Source: Cranoglanis bouderius (lineage: Eukaryota; Chordata; Actinopteri; Siluriformes; Cranoglanididae). Taken from it: a DNA stretch of 64,000 nt. Under the pieces are notes generated by a model that made no database searches, was not told the origin of the DNA, and saw only the letters and a list, made by a program, of their open reading frames with translations. Position 1 is the first letter of the stretch. The number at the start of each line of letters is the position of its first letter. Of the stretch, positions 39,091-51,545 are shown piece by piece. The position numbers were made by a program, and so were the translations under genes. Where the stretch lies: contig CM042548.1 of NCBI GenBank assembly GCA_023630585.1, positions 19,142,027-19,206,026 on the forward strand, in the 5' to 3' direction.

Positions 39091-39093
<3 letters not shown>

Positions 39094-39589
39094 CATGCCT
39101 TTATCAAAGGTGTCAGTAATTATGGAGCTGACTACATCATGTCTTACACCCTCTATGGAAGCGTCTGCACTCATTATGTTTCTCAGTTGATGTATTTTGA
39201 CATAATCGTACATGAAACTTATTGTTCTGTATTTTGTTTTATTCTCAGTTAACCTTGTTATTGCTGATTCCTGTTATGCGTATTATATAACTATATACTG
39301 AGATCTGAACTGTAACTGATTTGTTAATTACGCTATTCATTCATTAGACTATTAGCTATATTTAATTATATTTAGCTGTAATGAATTGAAGTTTTTCCTT
39401 GCGGACTGAGCGTGCGCACATGTCTCCTTTCGGTGGATTTTCTGAATAAGGTGTTTACATGCAACACATTTCCGATTAAAACAGGCATATCCCAGAGGTG
39501 GGAATCAGAATATTGTCTTAATCTGAATCGGGCAATCGGATTGCAGCGTTTAGAATTCTGATTAATATCGGAATATTGACGTGCATGTA

Positions 39590-39967
39590 AACTGACAATT
39601 CAATCTGGTCCTTTCCAATATGGCGGATGTCGTGGCGTATCAGAGGAGCCATCAACGGCAGCCAATACTCGTGCGTGAACTGTTAGCCAATACAGAGGAA
39701 GGAGGCGGGACTTTTCTAGAACACGGGTGGGAAAGAAAGCACATCGGGTAGAGACAAGCGCCTGTTTCAGAATATTTACACTATATGTAGACGGTTAGCG
39801 GGAGCAGTGAGAGTGAACAGTCTGATAACGGCAGATCAAATGATTTAACTGCGGCGACTTGCGACGTTTTGCGACACCGGAACTCCGGCGGGTCCATGAA
39901 CGCGGCTTGCGCTTCGGTCCAAACTCAAGAATGTAGCGGGAAGAGAAACCGTTAACGGCGAGTGCAG
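39590..39967 (+). promoter_or_regulatory. rab23: Probable rab23 promoter and noncoding first exon
   Basis: A CG-rich island with a YY1-type AATATGGCGG at about 39618. It ends in GAGTGCAG|GTAAGA, a strong donor at 39967/39968. rab23 coding starts in an exon whose acceptor is at 43675, so this is the natural noncoding first exon; human RAB23 also begins with one. The transcription start is not visible. Confidence 0.5.
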
Positions 39968-40639
39968 GTAAGACGAGATGTTGTCGCGGTTTATTAGTTT
40001 TATACGCGTTAAATAACCGTGCCTTTGGCAATGAATTTAACGCAGAGCCCGGTGTGGGAAAGCCGTTAGCTCTGCTGCTAGTCATTGTAGGTATGTAAGC
40101 TAGCTAAGGTTAACGGTGTTCTCCTGCATTTACAGACTGTTGGTTATGAATCAGTGTATTTACCCTCTGTGTTTAACACTTTATCACCGCCTGCTTCCTC
40201 ACACAAAACCAGGTCCTCTCTCCTAAACTGCACCTTCTAAACTATTCAGCATGTCTCCCGAGAAATATCCCCTTACGACATTTTATATTTCGCTTAAATG
40301 TGAATACACACAGTGTACTGTACTCACAAACACACTCTACAGTAGAGAGTGTCCATTACTTTCATTTAGATGAGTTCACACACACACACACACTTCCTTG
40401 GTTACACGTTGCTTAGTGGCATGTCAGGAGTAGAGCCACACACACACACACCTCATCACCACCTGTTCACACACACATGACCATTAGTGTTGAAAGTCGG
40501 TGTTACCAAGTCTTTCTCTCGGGGGAAAGGAGCTAATGCACGCTCAGAAAGACGCCAGATGACGTCACAGATTCGTTTACATATTCGTCATATGGTTGTA
40601 ATAATTTGATCATGATCAGTACGTGTTACATGATTTTCT

Positions 40640-41224
40640 GAAGATACTTGGGACAGATTAGAGTTTTATCAAGGTAGAAAATAAGTAAGGAGTAGCCTAA
40701 TAAACAACAGACCAGGCGGATATACTGAAATAATCCACACCGGGGTGGTGTGATGCGGCCCAGGGCGAGGCGGAGTGGATTATTTTCATATAACCACGGT
40801 CTGGAGTGTGTTATTGTACTTATAGCTGAGCGATTGTGCTGAAGATTGCAATGTTTATTAATGAACGGCATGTTGTGCATTATAACAGTTTATCGTTAAT
40901 GTTGTAGGACGTCTGAGAGACTAGTTAGTTAGTTATACTAGTGATAAACGGTCATTCCCTACCCAGCATCTCCTTTTCTGTCTCTCGCACACTCTCACTC
41001 TTTCTCAAAAAACACAGCTTGTCATTTTACTGAGAAACCAGAGAGCATAAACTTTCCCCTGTCCTGAAGACTTTCCTGAGCTGAGAAACTTTGCAAAGTA
41101 CCGTGACTAGTCAAAGCGCTGAGAAACCTCCTGAGACTTCTTTCATAATAAAATGCTAAATAAATATCTCCTAACAAAAACTTCACCACACCAACATTCC
41201 AGTTTTTCTTTGACTGGTCAGAGG
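40640..41224. repeat. Dispersed repeat, related to 29270-29690
   Basis: Shares the GGATTATTTTC...GTGTGTTATT opening and the CCTGTCCTGAAGACTTTCC block with the ifngr1 intron 4 copy. It runs directly into the 30-bp minisatellite. Confidence 0.6.
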
Positions 41225-41795
41225 GAACAACGGTGGTCAGTGGTTGGTTGCTGGAAACAATTGTGATCAGTGATTGGTTGTTGAGAACAATGGTGATCAG
41301 TGATTGGTTGTTGAGAACATTGGTGACCAGTGATTGGCCTTTGAGAACATTGGTGATCAGTGATTGGCCTTTGAGAACATTGGTGATCAGTGATTGGCCT
41401 TTGAGAACATTGGTGGTCAGTGGTTGGTTGCTGGAAACAATTGTGATCAGTGATTGGTTGCTGGGAACAATGGTGATCAGTGATTGGTTGCTGGGAACAA
41501 TGGTGATCAGTGATTGGTTGCTGGGAACAATGGTGATCAGTGATTGGTTGCTGGGAACAATGGTGATCAGTGATTGGTTGTTGAGAACATTGGTGACCAG
41601 TGATTGGCCTTTGAGAACATTGGTGATCAGTGATTGGCCTTTGAGAACATTGGTGGTCAGTGGTTGGTTGCTGGAAACAATGTTGATCAGTGATTGGTCA
41701 GAGAGATCAGTGGTTGGTCGTTGAGAACAATAGTGATCAGTGGTTGGTTACTGGGACCAATGGTTAACAGTGTTTGGTCGCTGGGAACAATGCAA
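41225..41795. repeat. 30-bp minisatellite with higher-order pattern
   Basis: About 19 units of the GATCAGTGATTGG type in three main variants: GCTGGGAACAATGGT, GCTGGAAACAATTGT and CTTTGAGAACATTGGT. The variant order starting at 41311 recurs at 41581, an offset of 270 bp or nine units, with one unit missing. The frame 41233-41724 is open only because 30 is divisible by three. Confidence 0.96.
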
Positions 41796-41848
41796 TGCAA
41801 GTGCAAATCAGCCAGGTTCTAACACTTTCATGCTAATACTGGCATCAA

Positions 41849-42091
41849 CTACTTGTCATCTTGGTCACTATTCTCCAGAAAGATTCTGGCTTGTTGATAA
41901 AATTTACCTGCTTGTTGAATGAGCAGGTGTACAGGTGTTTCTAAAACAGTAGCCAGTGCGTGTATGGTAGACATCACATCCTGACTTTCCAGGATTTTCT
42001 TGTCATGTATGAATGCTGAGCAGCTGTTGGCCCCACCTTCCAGCTGTTTGCAATGACATCGTAACATCTTTAAACCTCCGGTGAGGGTCAT
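41849..42091 (-). other. Coding-like orphan ORF in rab23 intron 1
   Basis: An 80-codon minus-strand frame ending ARIFLENSDQDDK. Its composition is protein-like, for example VMSTIHALATVLETPVHLLI and CHCKQLEGGANSCSAFIHDK. I do not recognise it. No splice sites or start context stand out; it may be a fragment of a transposon gene or retrocopy. Confidence 0.25.
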
Positions 42092-43675
42092 GTGACCTTA
42101 GAATTTCAGAATTTAGTTGTGAATCTTAATTTCTGAGCATTTTCCCAGCACTAAAGTGAAGAATGCTGGAACATGAGAATGTTGGAAGTCCAGCTACTTT
42201 GACAAAAGACAACATGTCCCATTTGTCAGGTGATAGTCAGGTACCGTTAACTTGCATCATGTTCCCTTCATATGATAATCCTCATGTGAACATTTTGGAA
42301 ACTTAAAGGGTGTGCCTTGGAGAGAGAGCTTGGCTATGACTCGAGAGATCTCGTGATTTTGCCCTATCCCAGATGATTACTGATGATTTAGTGTCCTTGA
42401 GCAGAGCGCTCTACTCTGGGCCGCTGCATCGGGAGTGTCCGTGTGCACTCAGAAAAACAGGATTTTAGCTTCCAAAAGAAGGGTTCTACTTGGAACTGTT
42501 TCAGATAGAACCGTTAATGGTTCCCAGAGAGGGACAGCCGAATAACACCCGGGTTCTTAAATCCCTCAAATGGAGTTCTTGTTGTGACACAGAAATGGAG
42601 CGTGAGGATACATCAACTGTAGTTAAGTTTGGTTTTAAATATGTGTAACTTTTTTTTTTTTCTTCTTTTTTTTTAAACTCTGTTTCTTATTCCATCACTG
42701 CATTGACTCATGTCTTCTTTACAACTAAACAATGTGAATTCTCTCTCGCACTGTTGGCTAGCGAAGTGCTCCTGTGGGTATCGTTGTTGCGTCATACAGT
42801 CCTGCTGTATTTAGTTACCTTTCTAAGAGACAAGAGTCAAGAGGCCTCTGTAATGTAACCGAATATGCAAGCAGTGTGGTCTCTCCAGTGTCCAAATATC
42901 TCTCCTGTGGTTTGTTTTGTTCCTTTCCTTTTGTCAGGGCAGTGTGCACAGCTTTTTAGAATTGACCATCAGGCTAATTGTAGCACAATTTCATCACATA
43001 AATTCGAGGTTTAACAAACATTTAATGTGCCGTGTAAAGGTTTTTTTTTTTTTTTTTTTTCCCCCACCATGAGTGAAATAAGTGAATATGATGGACTATT
43101 AGATTTTTAATTTGTAGTTGCCTGGTGGACAAGTATGCTCAACAACAAGCGAACGAAAATAAAAATAACGTTTAAAAAACACTAGGTGAAAATTAATGGA
43201 AATATTTATCAGGAAGTCTTTGCACAAAAGTCTCTGCACATCTTTGTTAAGGAAACAAAAAGCTCAAATTTCCTAATTGATGTTCTTTCTGTGGTTTCGG
43301 GGCATATGTCTGGAATGGTTTAATGCTGCCGGAGGACCTCTGTAGAAATTGTGTATAAATAACAAACATCTACTTGTCTAAAACCTCCAGGAGCACTTCT
43401 TGTACGTAGTGTGTACACATTTTCTCCTCGTGCCCAGAATCAAAACTGTGTGAAACATATTGTGGACTCTGTGGAAATTACGCCATGTGGACCACACCCT
43501 AGAGCAGGCAGCTCGGTCCTTCAGTAGGAAACAAATGGGCAGAATGGTTGACCCTAGATTTTCAAGGACTCAGCATGTAATATTTCCATCTTGTGTTGGT
43601 TCTCCTGCCATAAAGTATAGCCTATGAATATCTGAGGACACCGGTGAAAAGCTTTCTTACATTTGTTCCAAACAG
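42092..43675 (+). other. rab23 intron 1, remainder
   Basis: Contains a diverged fish repeat at about 42440-42600 (GGGTTCTACTTGGAAC, GAACCGTTAATGGTTC) and T-runs at 42648-42675 and 43040-43060. No exon recognised. Confidence 0.45.
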
Positions 43676-43748
43676 GGAAGACTTCAAGTGAGACGATTAT
43701 AAGCCGAGTGAGCGTGAGCCCGCGAGTTTTCCAGCCAAGCTTGCAGCC

Positions 43749-46700
43749 ATGTTGGAAGAGGATATGGAGGTGGCCATCAAGGTGGTGGTTGTGGGCAACG
43801 GCGCTGTAGGCAAGTCGAGTATGATCCAGAGATACTGCAAGGGCATCTTCACCAAGGACTACAAGAAGACCATTGGTGTCGACTTCCTGGAAAGACAGAT
43901 AGTGTAAGTGCATGTCTGTGCTCTGTTTGCTCAGCCATATTGCTCTGAAACTGGCTTGAGGCTTTTTTTATTTATTTATTTATTTTTTATGAGCTCTGCT
44001 TTCCACTGTCTTAGTCATCAGTGGATGTCTGGGTTTCCAGTTTTCCCTGCTATTTTTCTGAATCAGCTTTTGTTCATATGGCTCTTTTTATAAACCTGTC
44101 ATGTACCTCCAGAAAGGCTTACAGTAATTGTTTTTCCCCTTCACGTGACTACTGGCACAGGATCAGTGCTTTTTGAGACTTTCTGTGATTAGTCCTTTAA
44201 GCTGCCAAAGGTTCTTATTTATGGTGTCATGATTTTCATGGCTTCACGATTTTCATGGCTTCACCTTAAATTACTCTGAGGCTATTGTGACTAAAATTCT
44301 AAAATTCGGACTCATCCCTGCTAGTCATGGTGTGTACAAAAATGTGCCACAATCAACAATGGAAACTTACTAAGCCGGTGTCATGCTGTCAGAGTCGTGC
44401 TCTTCGTGCTGATTCGGAAATAATTTATTTAACATGGATTATGGCGGGGTCACGATGTTTTAGCATCTTCCAAGTTTGAGATTTAAAGATTGAGTGCAAC
44501 ATTTTAACAGCTAATCCAGTGTTTGCAATCTTTATAAATTATTGCCGATGCCTGCAGTATTCCAGAAAACTGTATTGAGAGATTTTTCACAATGGGGTTT
44601 AATTTTTAGGTTTGAGTATGAATTTATTCATCCCATATTAGTTTAACCGTATACTTATTATTAAGGTTGTTAATATTAATCCTCTTATTATGACATGCAT
44701 GTAGGTTAAAACAATGACCCATTTCTTCTAGAAGACACCATCAGCTGGAAAAAAAAATCTGTGGCAAACTCAGATTTGATTGATCCTGATAAAGTGCCAG
44801 GGAAATCAATAAGTGACGGCTGTTGTAGGAATGGATGTAACGAGCAAGCCTGTAGGACTGCAAAATAAATCAAATATATGAAAATATACAGTATAATGCA
44901 GCTTGGTAACTGTAAAGGGCAGCAGTTAATTCTTGTTTAGTTGTCTATAGTACACATCCACTGATTCATCCCAGTCAAAGCCAATAATGCACAGTGCAAC
45001 TTGTCAGTTATTTGCTTTTTAACCTGGTTAACCTGAGATAGGATTTTTATGCTTTTTATGTTCTGTGGACGCACACATTTTTGCTTTGCTGATCTGTGAA
45101 ATTTTGGTTCACTTGTGTTTCAGAGTAAACGATGAGGATGTGCGGTTGATGTTGTGGGACACAGCGGGTCAGGAGGAGTTTGATGCAATCACTAAGGCTT
45201 ATTACCGAGGTGAGGTTGACCAAAGAGAGAAATTTTAAAGGACTCTGCATTTTTTTTCGCCTGTTCCCTGGCAGAACACTCATCCATGAATAATTTATAA
45301 TGAATAATGACTAAGGAATAATTACTGGTTTATTGCAAGTTCTGCACTTTTGAAAACCAACACCTCTCCACCCCTTCTACAAGTCATTGTTAAATAAAGT
45401 TTTGCTTTCCTTCTTTTTTGTTAATGTGCGCTTTGTAGGTGCCCAGGCCTGTGTACTCGTCTTCTCCACCACGGACAGAGAGTCGTTCGAGGCCATCAGC
45501 AGCTGGAGGGAGAAAGTGGAGGTGGAAGTTGGAGACATTCCCACTGTTCTGGTGCAGAACAAAATCGACCTCCTGGATGACACGGTGATAAAAACGTAAG
45601 ACTGGCCCTTTAGTGTAGAATTAGTAGTATACTGTAATTATTTGTCATCCATGTCACATCAACGTTTAATACTCTTGCTGTTGCAGTGAGGAAGCCGAGG
45701 GTCTTGCTAAGAAGCTCAAGCTGAGATTTTATCGGGCCTCAGTGAAAGAGGATCTCAATGTCAGTGAAGGTTTGTAACGCTGTGACAGTAATATGACTGT
45801 ATATGTTACAGGAACAGACAATGAGTGAAACCGATCGAATGAAATGACATCACTGTACATAAGTAGTCAATAAAATGACACCTCAACAGTCAGTTACTTC
45901 AAGCATCATGGGTTTATTATAACTTAGTAATAACTATGAAGAATAAAAAAGAAATTGCCAATTGATGTGGCATTTATTTTTAATAGCTAACTAATTCAAA
46001 ACAGAAGTGAAAAAAATATATATACTACTGTAATTCTAGTGCTGAAGGAAGTCAAGCCTAGCTACATAACGTTTATCTGTCAAGGTTAATAACATTACAC
46101 ATAAAGGTTAATAGTGTTGCTTAATTTCATATTCACCTGTGTTTCAGGATACAGCATAAAGCAACATGTTTTGGATAATCTGTTATACAAATGTGTCAAA
46201 CTTGCTTTATTATATACAGTCCTAATAAACCATCAAATTAAAAAAAAAAAAAGTGCATATAGATTAAATAGCAGCCAGTATTTTGAAACTATAGTCAGTC
46301 CCTGCAATGAAACTATAGTCAGTCCCTCCAGGATTTCACAATTTTGCGATCGCAGAAATGAACGCAAAATCCAGAGGAGTTTAAAATTTTTCCAAATTAC
46401 CGCAGATTTGGACGCATCATGTCGATTCATATGCGTTGAACATGAGTACAGCTAAAAGGTCTCATTTACCAGCAAACATCACTGCAAAAGACCGCGCAAA
46501 ACAATTTCGTGCAGTTGTGATTTTACCATTTCAAGTAGTTTTCTGCAAAAAAAGCACAAAGTTGCATTGCAAATTTTGAAAAAAGCCACAGCAAATCAAG
46601 CATTTTTGGCCACAACAATCACAGAAAAAAACTTTGCCAAATCTTGTAGAGGTTATATCGTCCATGTAGTCTTTAGAAATGCTATTACTAAAACAAGTGA

Positions 46701-49521
46701 CACAGATATTAGTGAAAATGATAATCATCATCCAGCTCTACTGCCAACTTCACATAACACTGTTTGGTTGATCTATCCTGAGAGTTAAATGTGATCCTAC
46801 TCTCAGTAGTGTATTACGGTGCTATTTCTCTACTGTAATTGTACTGTTATTCTGTCTTGTAGTTTTTAAATATCTAGCGGAAAAATACCTGCAGCGACTG
46901 AAGCAACAGACAGCTGAAGATCCTGAAGTCGTTCACACATCAAGCAATAAAATTGGTGAGAAATAAAACTGATATTAATTTATTTATCATCTGCATTTTC
47001 ATGTTATAAATTCAACAGTTTGTTGACATTAAGTTTATAACATAAATGTAAACATTAACATACATTGGGGGGAAAAAGTATTTGATCCCCTGCTGATTTT
47101 GTTCGTTTGTCCACTGACAAAGAAATGATCAGTCTATAATTTTAATGGTAGGTGTATTTTAACAGTGAGAGACAGAATAACAACAAAAAAATCCAGAAAA
47201 ACACATTTCAAAAAAGTTATAAATTGATTTGCATTTTAATGAGGGAAATAAGTATTTGATCCCCTATCAGTCAGCAAGATTTCTGGCTCCCAGGTGTCTT
47301 TTACACAGGTAATGAGCTGAGATTAGGAGCACTCTCTTAAAGGGAGTGCTCCTAATCTCAGCTTGTTACCTGTAAAAAGACACCTGTCCACAGAAGCAAT
47401 CAATCAATCAGATTCCAAAATCTCCACCATGGCCAAGACCAAAGAGCTGTCCAAGGATGTCAGGGACAAGATTGTAGACCTACACAAGGCTGGAATGGGC
47501 TACAAGACCATCGCCAAGCAGCTTGGTGAGAAGGTGACAACAGTTGGTGCGATTATTTGCAAATGGAAGAAACTGTCAGTCTCCCTCGGTCTGGGGCTCC
47601 ATGCAAGATCTCACCTCGTGGAGTTTCAGTGATCATGAGAACGGTGAGGAATCAGCCCAGAACTACACGGGAGGATCTTGTTAATGATCTCAAGGCAGCT
47701 GGGACCATAGTCACCAAGAAAACAATTGGTAACACACTACGCCGTGAAGGACTGAAATCCTGCAGCGCCCACAAGGTCCCCCTGCTCAAGAAAGCACATG
47801 TACAGGCCCGACTGAAGTTTGCCTGAATGATTCAGAGGAGAACTGGGTGAAAGTGTTGTGGTCAGGTGTGGTCAGATCTCTTTGGCATCAACTCAACTCG
47901 CCGTGTTTGGAGGAGGAGGAATGCTGCCTATGACCCCAAGTCATAACACCATCCTCACCGTCAAACATGGAGGTGGGAACATTATGCTTTGGGGGTGTTT
48001 TTCTGCTAAGGGGACAGGACAACTGCACCGCATCAAAGGGATGATGGACGGGGCCATGTACCGTCAAATCTTGGGTGAGAACCTCCTTCCCTCAGCCAGG
48101 GCATTGAAAATGACCTTAATGACTTGGAGAGGATCTGCAAAGAGGAGTGGGACAAAATCCCTCCTGAGATGTGAGCAAACCTGGTGGCCAACTACAAGAC
48201 CTCTGTGATTGTCAGCAAGGGTTTTGCCACCAAGTACTAATCGAAGGGGTCAAATACTTATTTCACTCATTAAAATGCAAATCAATTTATAACTTTTTTG
48301 AAATGTGTTTTTCTGGATTTTTTTGTTGTTATTCTGTCTCTCACTGTTAAAATACACCTACCATTAAAATTATAGACTGATCATTTCTTTGTCAGTGGGC
48401 AAACGTACAAAATCAGCAGGGGATCAAATACTTTTTTCCCCCACTGTATAACGTAAACATAAATGTGCTCCTTCTAATACGTTGTCGTTTCTATAGTAAC
48501 AGCTCATACACAGGGACTTGTATGGCAGACCCACAACATACACATCAATTTAACAAAAAAAAAACATATAATTAGCTGTTTCCGTCTATATATTTTTATG
48601 CAAATAAAAAAAAAAAATCACTGGATGGAAACTCCAGATGCGAATAAAATCTCCAAAATGTGCATAAAAAACTTTTCACTCAATTGAAGCGGATAATGTT
48701 TTTATTTGATAAGAAGTCATGCGCATAAACCACAATGGAAACACATTTACCAAATAAATTCCTCAATGCACATCAAAAAAGTCATGTGACTTTGCCTCAA
48801 CAAATCATGTCACTGGATAATTGGCTCAGAAACGTATTGATATTTCGCTCCAGTTTCCCCAGAAATGACGATTTTGTTCTCTTGAACACGTGGGGTGGAA
48901 ACGGTGCTTTATTCACAAATGTTTTATGCAATATTCCAATTTTTCACTTAAGTTAAATCTGCAACTTGGATGGAAACATACTTATTGTAACATAACATAC
49001 CTATGATGAAGCTTTCTGTTTTATGGAAGGAGTCTCAGGTGTCATTACTTTGTAACAGACAGTAAGTTTCCCGCCATGGGAAAGTCATCAGAGGGCTTTG
49101 TGCTTTCTAGAAATCGTATTTGTTGGAAACTTGATGTGGTATGAGAGGAATAAACCACTTCATCAAGCCATGATGTTATAGGAAAATAATCCACTCCATT
49201 GTATTATTTTTCCCTACTTGTCTTTAGCTTTCACGAGATGTTATACTACTACGTTTTAACTTCTTGTTGAAAAGTATGCAGCGCACATATTTGTGGACAT
49301 CTGAGATGACATTTTGTTTAAAGAAAATGATCACGATCTTGAGAAATCAGTCATACTAATCTGTTTGCTTCTCTTCTTTAGGAGTATTCAACACTAGCAG
49401 TGGCAACCAGCCGAACCAGAACTCCAGCGATCTCAATGGCCGTGAGGTCATCAACCTGCGACCGAACAAGCAGAGAACTAAGAAGAATAAAATCCCATTC
49501 GGTAGCTGCAGACTTCTCTAG
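43749..49521 (+). CDS. rab23: Ras-related small GTPase Rab23
   Basis: Coding exons 43749-43903, 45124-45209, 45439-45595, 45687-45769, 46863-46955, 49382-49521; 714 nt, 237 aa, the same length as human Rab23. Motifs: P-loop GNGAVGKS at 16-23, switch I round Thr41, WDTAGQE at 63-69, NKID at 121-124, and ASVKED near 150. The protein ends CRLL, a CAAX-type box with Leu last, which predicts geranylgeranylation at Cys234. Rab23 negatively regulates Hedgehog signalling and acts in ciliary membrane traffic. The start exon opens after the acceptor at 43675 with 73 nt of 5' UTR. Introns hold a hAT-like repeat (46.2-46.8 kb) and a Tc1 element (47.1-48.4 kb). Confidence 0.97.
46210..46790 (+). mobile_element. 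DNA transposon fragment in rab23 intron
   Basis: CCCTCCAGGATTTCACAATTTTGCGATCGC and the following lysine/threonine-rich frame (LQILKKATANQAFLATTITE) match a repeat type common in fish, probably hAT-derived. No intact ends. Confidence 0.45.
47063..48446 (+). mobile_element. Tc1-like transposon in rab23 intron, degenerate
   Basis: Flanked by TA on both sides. The terminal repeats are about 210 bp long, with the motif AAGTATTTGATCCCC at the end and again inside, an IR/DR arrangement. The transposase starts at 47429 with MAKTKELSKDVRDKIVDLHK (helix-turn-helix), but frame changes near 47570 and 47820 and loss of sequence break it. The segment 47858-48208 keeps TVKHGGGNIMLWGCFSAKG. The part carrying the last catalytic residues is mostly gone. 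Confidence 0.92.
48460..49381 (+). other. Last rab23 intron, right part
   Basis: A probable old repeat lies at about 48520-48980 (GCTGTTTCCGTCTA ... CAACTTGGATGGAAACATA), and a half-copy of the palindromic MITE lies at about 49145-49200. No exon. Confidence 0.4.
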
Positions 49522-50879
49522 AACGTCTCCTCGTATGCGTTATGCCTTGTTTGCCTTGTAGGTCCGGGTGACATGCATCAACATCAACACTAACCAGGGT
49601 CCGTGAAAGGCTACGTCTCAGTGTAAACACTCTCAGTGCGGAGGTGGCGTTTAAATTGAGGTCAGCTTTTCCACACATCGTGGTTTCGTTACATGTCTCT
49701 AATTCCTGTGAATGAGTCTCATGTCACGTGATCGTAGAAGTAAGGCTGAATGTATTGTAATGGTGGAATTGTGGGAATACATGTTCCCTGTTGGCTGTAA
49801 AGCAACACTGGTTTGTGACACTCCGGTACGTACGTTTTAATCAGGCCTTTGGGATGATGATTAAGCAGTTTGTCTTGCTTTATCACAGCCAACTATCAAA
49901 GTAGATTATTATTTTTTATTATTATTATTTTTTTTTTTTTACAATCAACAAGGGGAAGTAACTTTTTCAGAATAACAGTCTCTAAACCCCTTTTTGAAAT
50001 TGTTATACGTATCTTGACTCGGACCCCTTGATTTGGATTACAAGCGTATTTTTCAAATCAATATTAAATAGAAGGAATTTTAAGTAGATCTATCAATGAT
50101 GTAGAAAGGAAGATTGTGTGTTACTTTATACGGTGTAGAGCAGGGTAACTAACACACACTAACACTAACAAGATTCCTTATAACGCACATAATTTTTACT
50201 CAAACCATTTGTGCATTGGACTGTTTCCTCTTCTGTGCAATGTGTGTGTGGAAGTGTATGATTTGGTAACACATATTTCCATAAAAATAATTTGAAGCTC
50301 ATGATGAGTACTAAAAAAAAAAAGGTATTTTTGTAAGCGAAAACGTCGTCTCAAAACCATAGCATTAACACAGTGCCAAAAAAAAAATAAATTTTTAAAC
50401 TTATGTACTTGTAAGAAATGTAAATATTGTTAGTAAAATTTGAACTTCAGAGAATGTGACCACACTTTGAATAATATTGTAGTGTGATCAGATTAAAACA
50501 TACTAGCAGATGAACGTGCAGCTTGTCATGACCAACACTAGAGTTCACTAATGCACAGCGGAAGCACGGGATCTGTCCAGACTTCAATACTGATGTGATA
50601 TAATGTTCAGTTCTGCTGCTTGTAAACACTAACGGTACAGAATGTTCCACGGGAACAGTGGAATACACTGCATATCTCTGTTAAAGCCTCATTTGAATTG
50701 ATGGTTAAGTGAATGAACATTAGTATGCTGGGTAAAATTGGTGACATAACATGTAATCTTCAGTACATTCACACTCCTGGGTTTAAAATTCCCCTAAATC
50801 AGCTTGGTACCCCTTTAATTGTAAAAATAAATAAATAAAGAAAGAAAGAATCCCCCCAGTATAGACTATAGTAGTTAGC
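49522..50879 (+). other. rab23 3' UTR and flank
   Basis: AT-rich sequence after the stop codon without coding frames. Several AATAAA-like signals, including a cluster near 50828-50840, could end the transcript; none can be preferred. Confidence 0.4.
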
Positions 50880-51145
50880 ACTGTGTGCGCAGAGTTTGCA
50901 TGTTGTCCCCGTGCTTCAGGGGTTTCCTCCGGGTACTCCAGTTTCCTCCCCCAGTCCAAAGATGTGTTCTAGGCTGATTGGCATTTTCAAATTGTCTGTA
51001 GTGTGCGATTGTGCCGTTCGATGGGTTGGCACCCCGTCCAGGGTGTCCCCCACCTTGTGCCCCAAGTCCCCTAGGGTAGGCTCCAGGCTCCCCTGTGACC
51101 CTGTGTAGGATAAGTGGTACAGAAAATGAATGGATGGATGGATCT
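50880..51145 (+). repeat. Fish retroposon 3' end with GGAT tail
   Basis: GTTTCCTCCGGGTACTCCAG, GGTTGGCACCCCGTCCAGGG and ATAAGTGGTACAGAAAATGAA followed by TGGATGGATGG form the standard 3' part of an L2-type LINE or its SINE partner. Confidence 0.7.
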
Positions 51146-51545
51146 CTTGGGATTTTAACGCACAACAGTCTTTAGAGTTTACACAGAATAGTGTGAAAAA
51201 CAAAATGCATTCAGTGAGCATTAGTGCTGTGGGTGGAAATGCCTTGTTGATGAGAGAGATCAGAGTAGAATGCCCAAACAGGTTCGAGCTGGCAGGGAGG
51301 CTACAGTAACTCAACCATTCTGTACAACTGTGCTCCCGTCAGCCAAGAACAGGAATCTGAGGCTACAGTGGGCACAAGAACCGATGAATCTCAGTTCACT
51401 GACATCAGAATTTGGCGTCCGCAGCTGGAATCCATGGACCCAGCCTGCCTTGTTCAGGCTGGTGGTGGCTAGTTATGTATTGCGCTTCTGACTCCTTGAT
51501 TGGCTGATTGGATAGTTGCTGTTAAAGTGGATGGTGAGAAGGTGA
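51146..51545 (+). mobile_element. Tc1-like fragment
   Basis: Starts inside the helix-turn-helix coding region (GGGATTTTAACGCACAACAG) and jumps by deletion to a terminal TGATTGGCTGATTGGATAG...AAAGTGGATGGTGAG. Same family as 3349-4415. Confidence 0.65.

Noticed and set aside
41233..41724. 163-codon plus-strand ORF
   Set aside because: Same cause: second 30-bp minisatellite, no start context or splice support.
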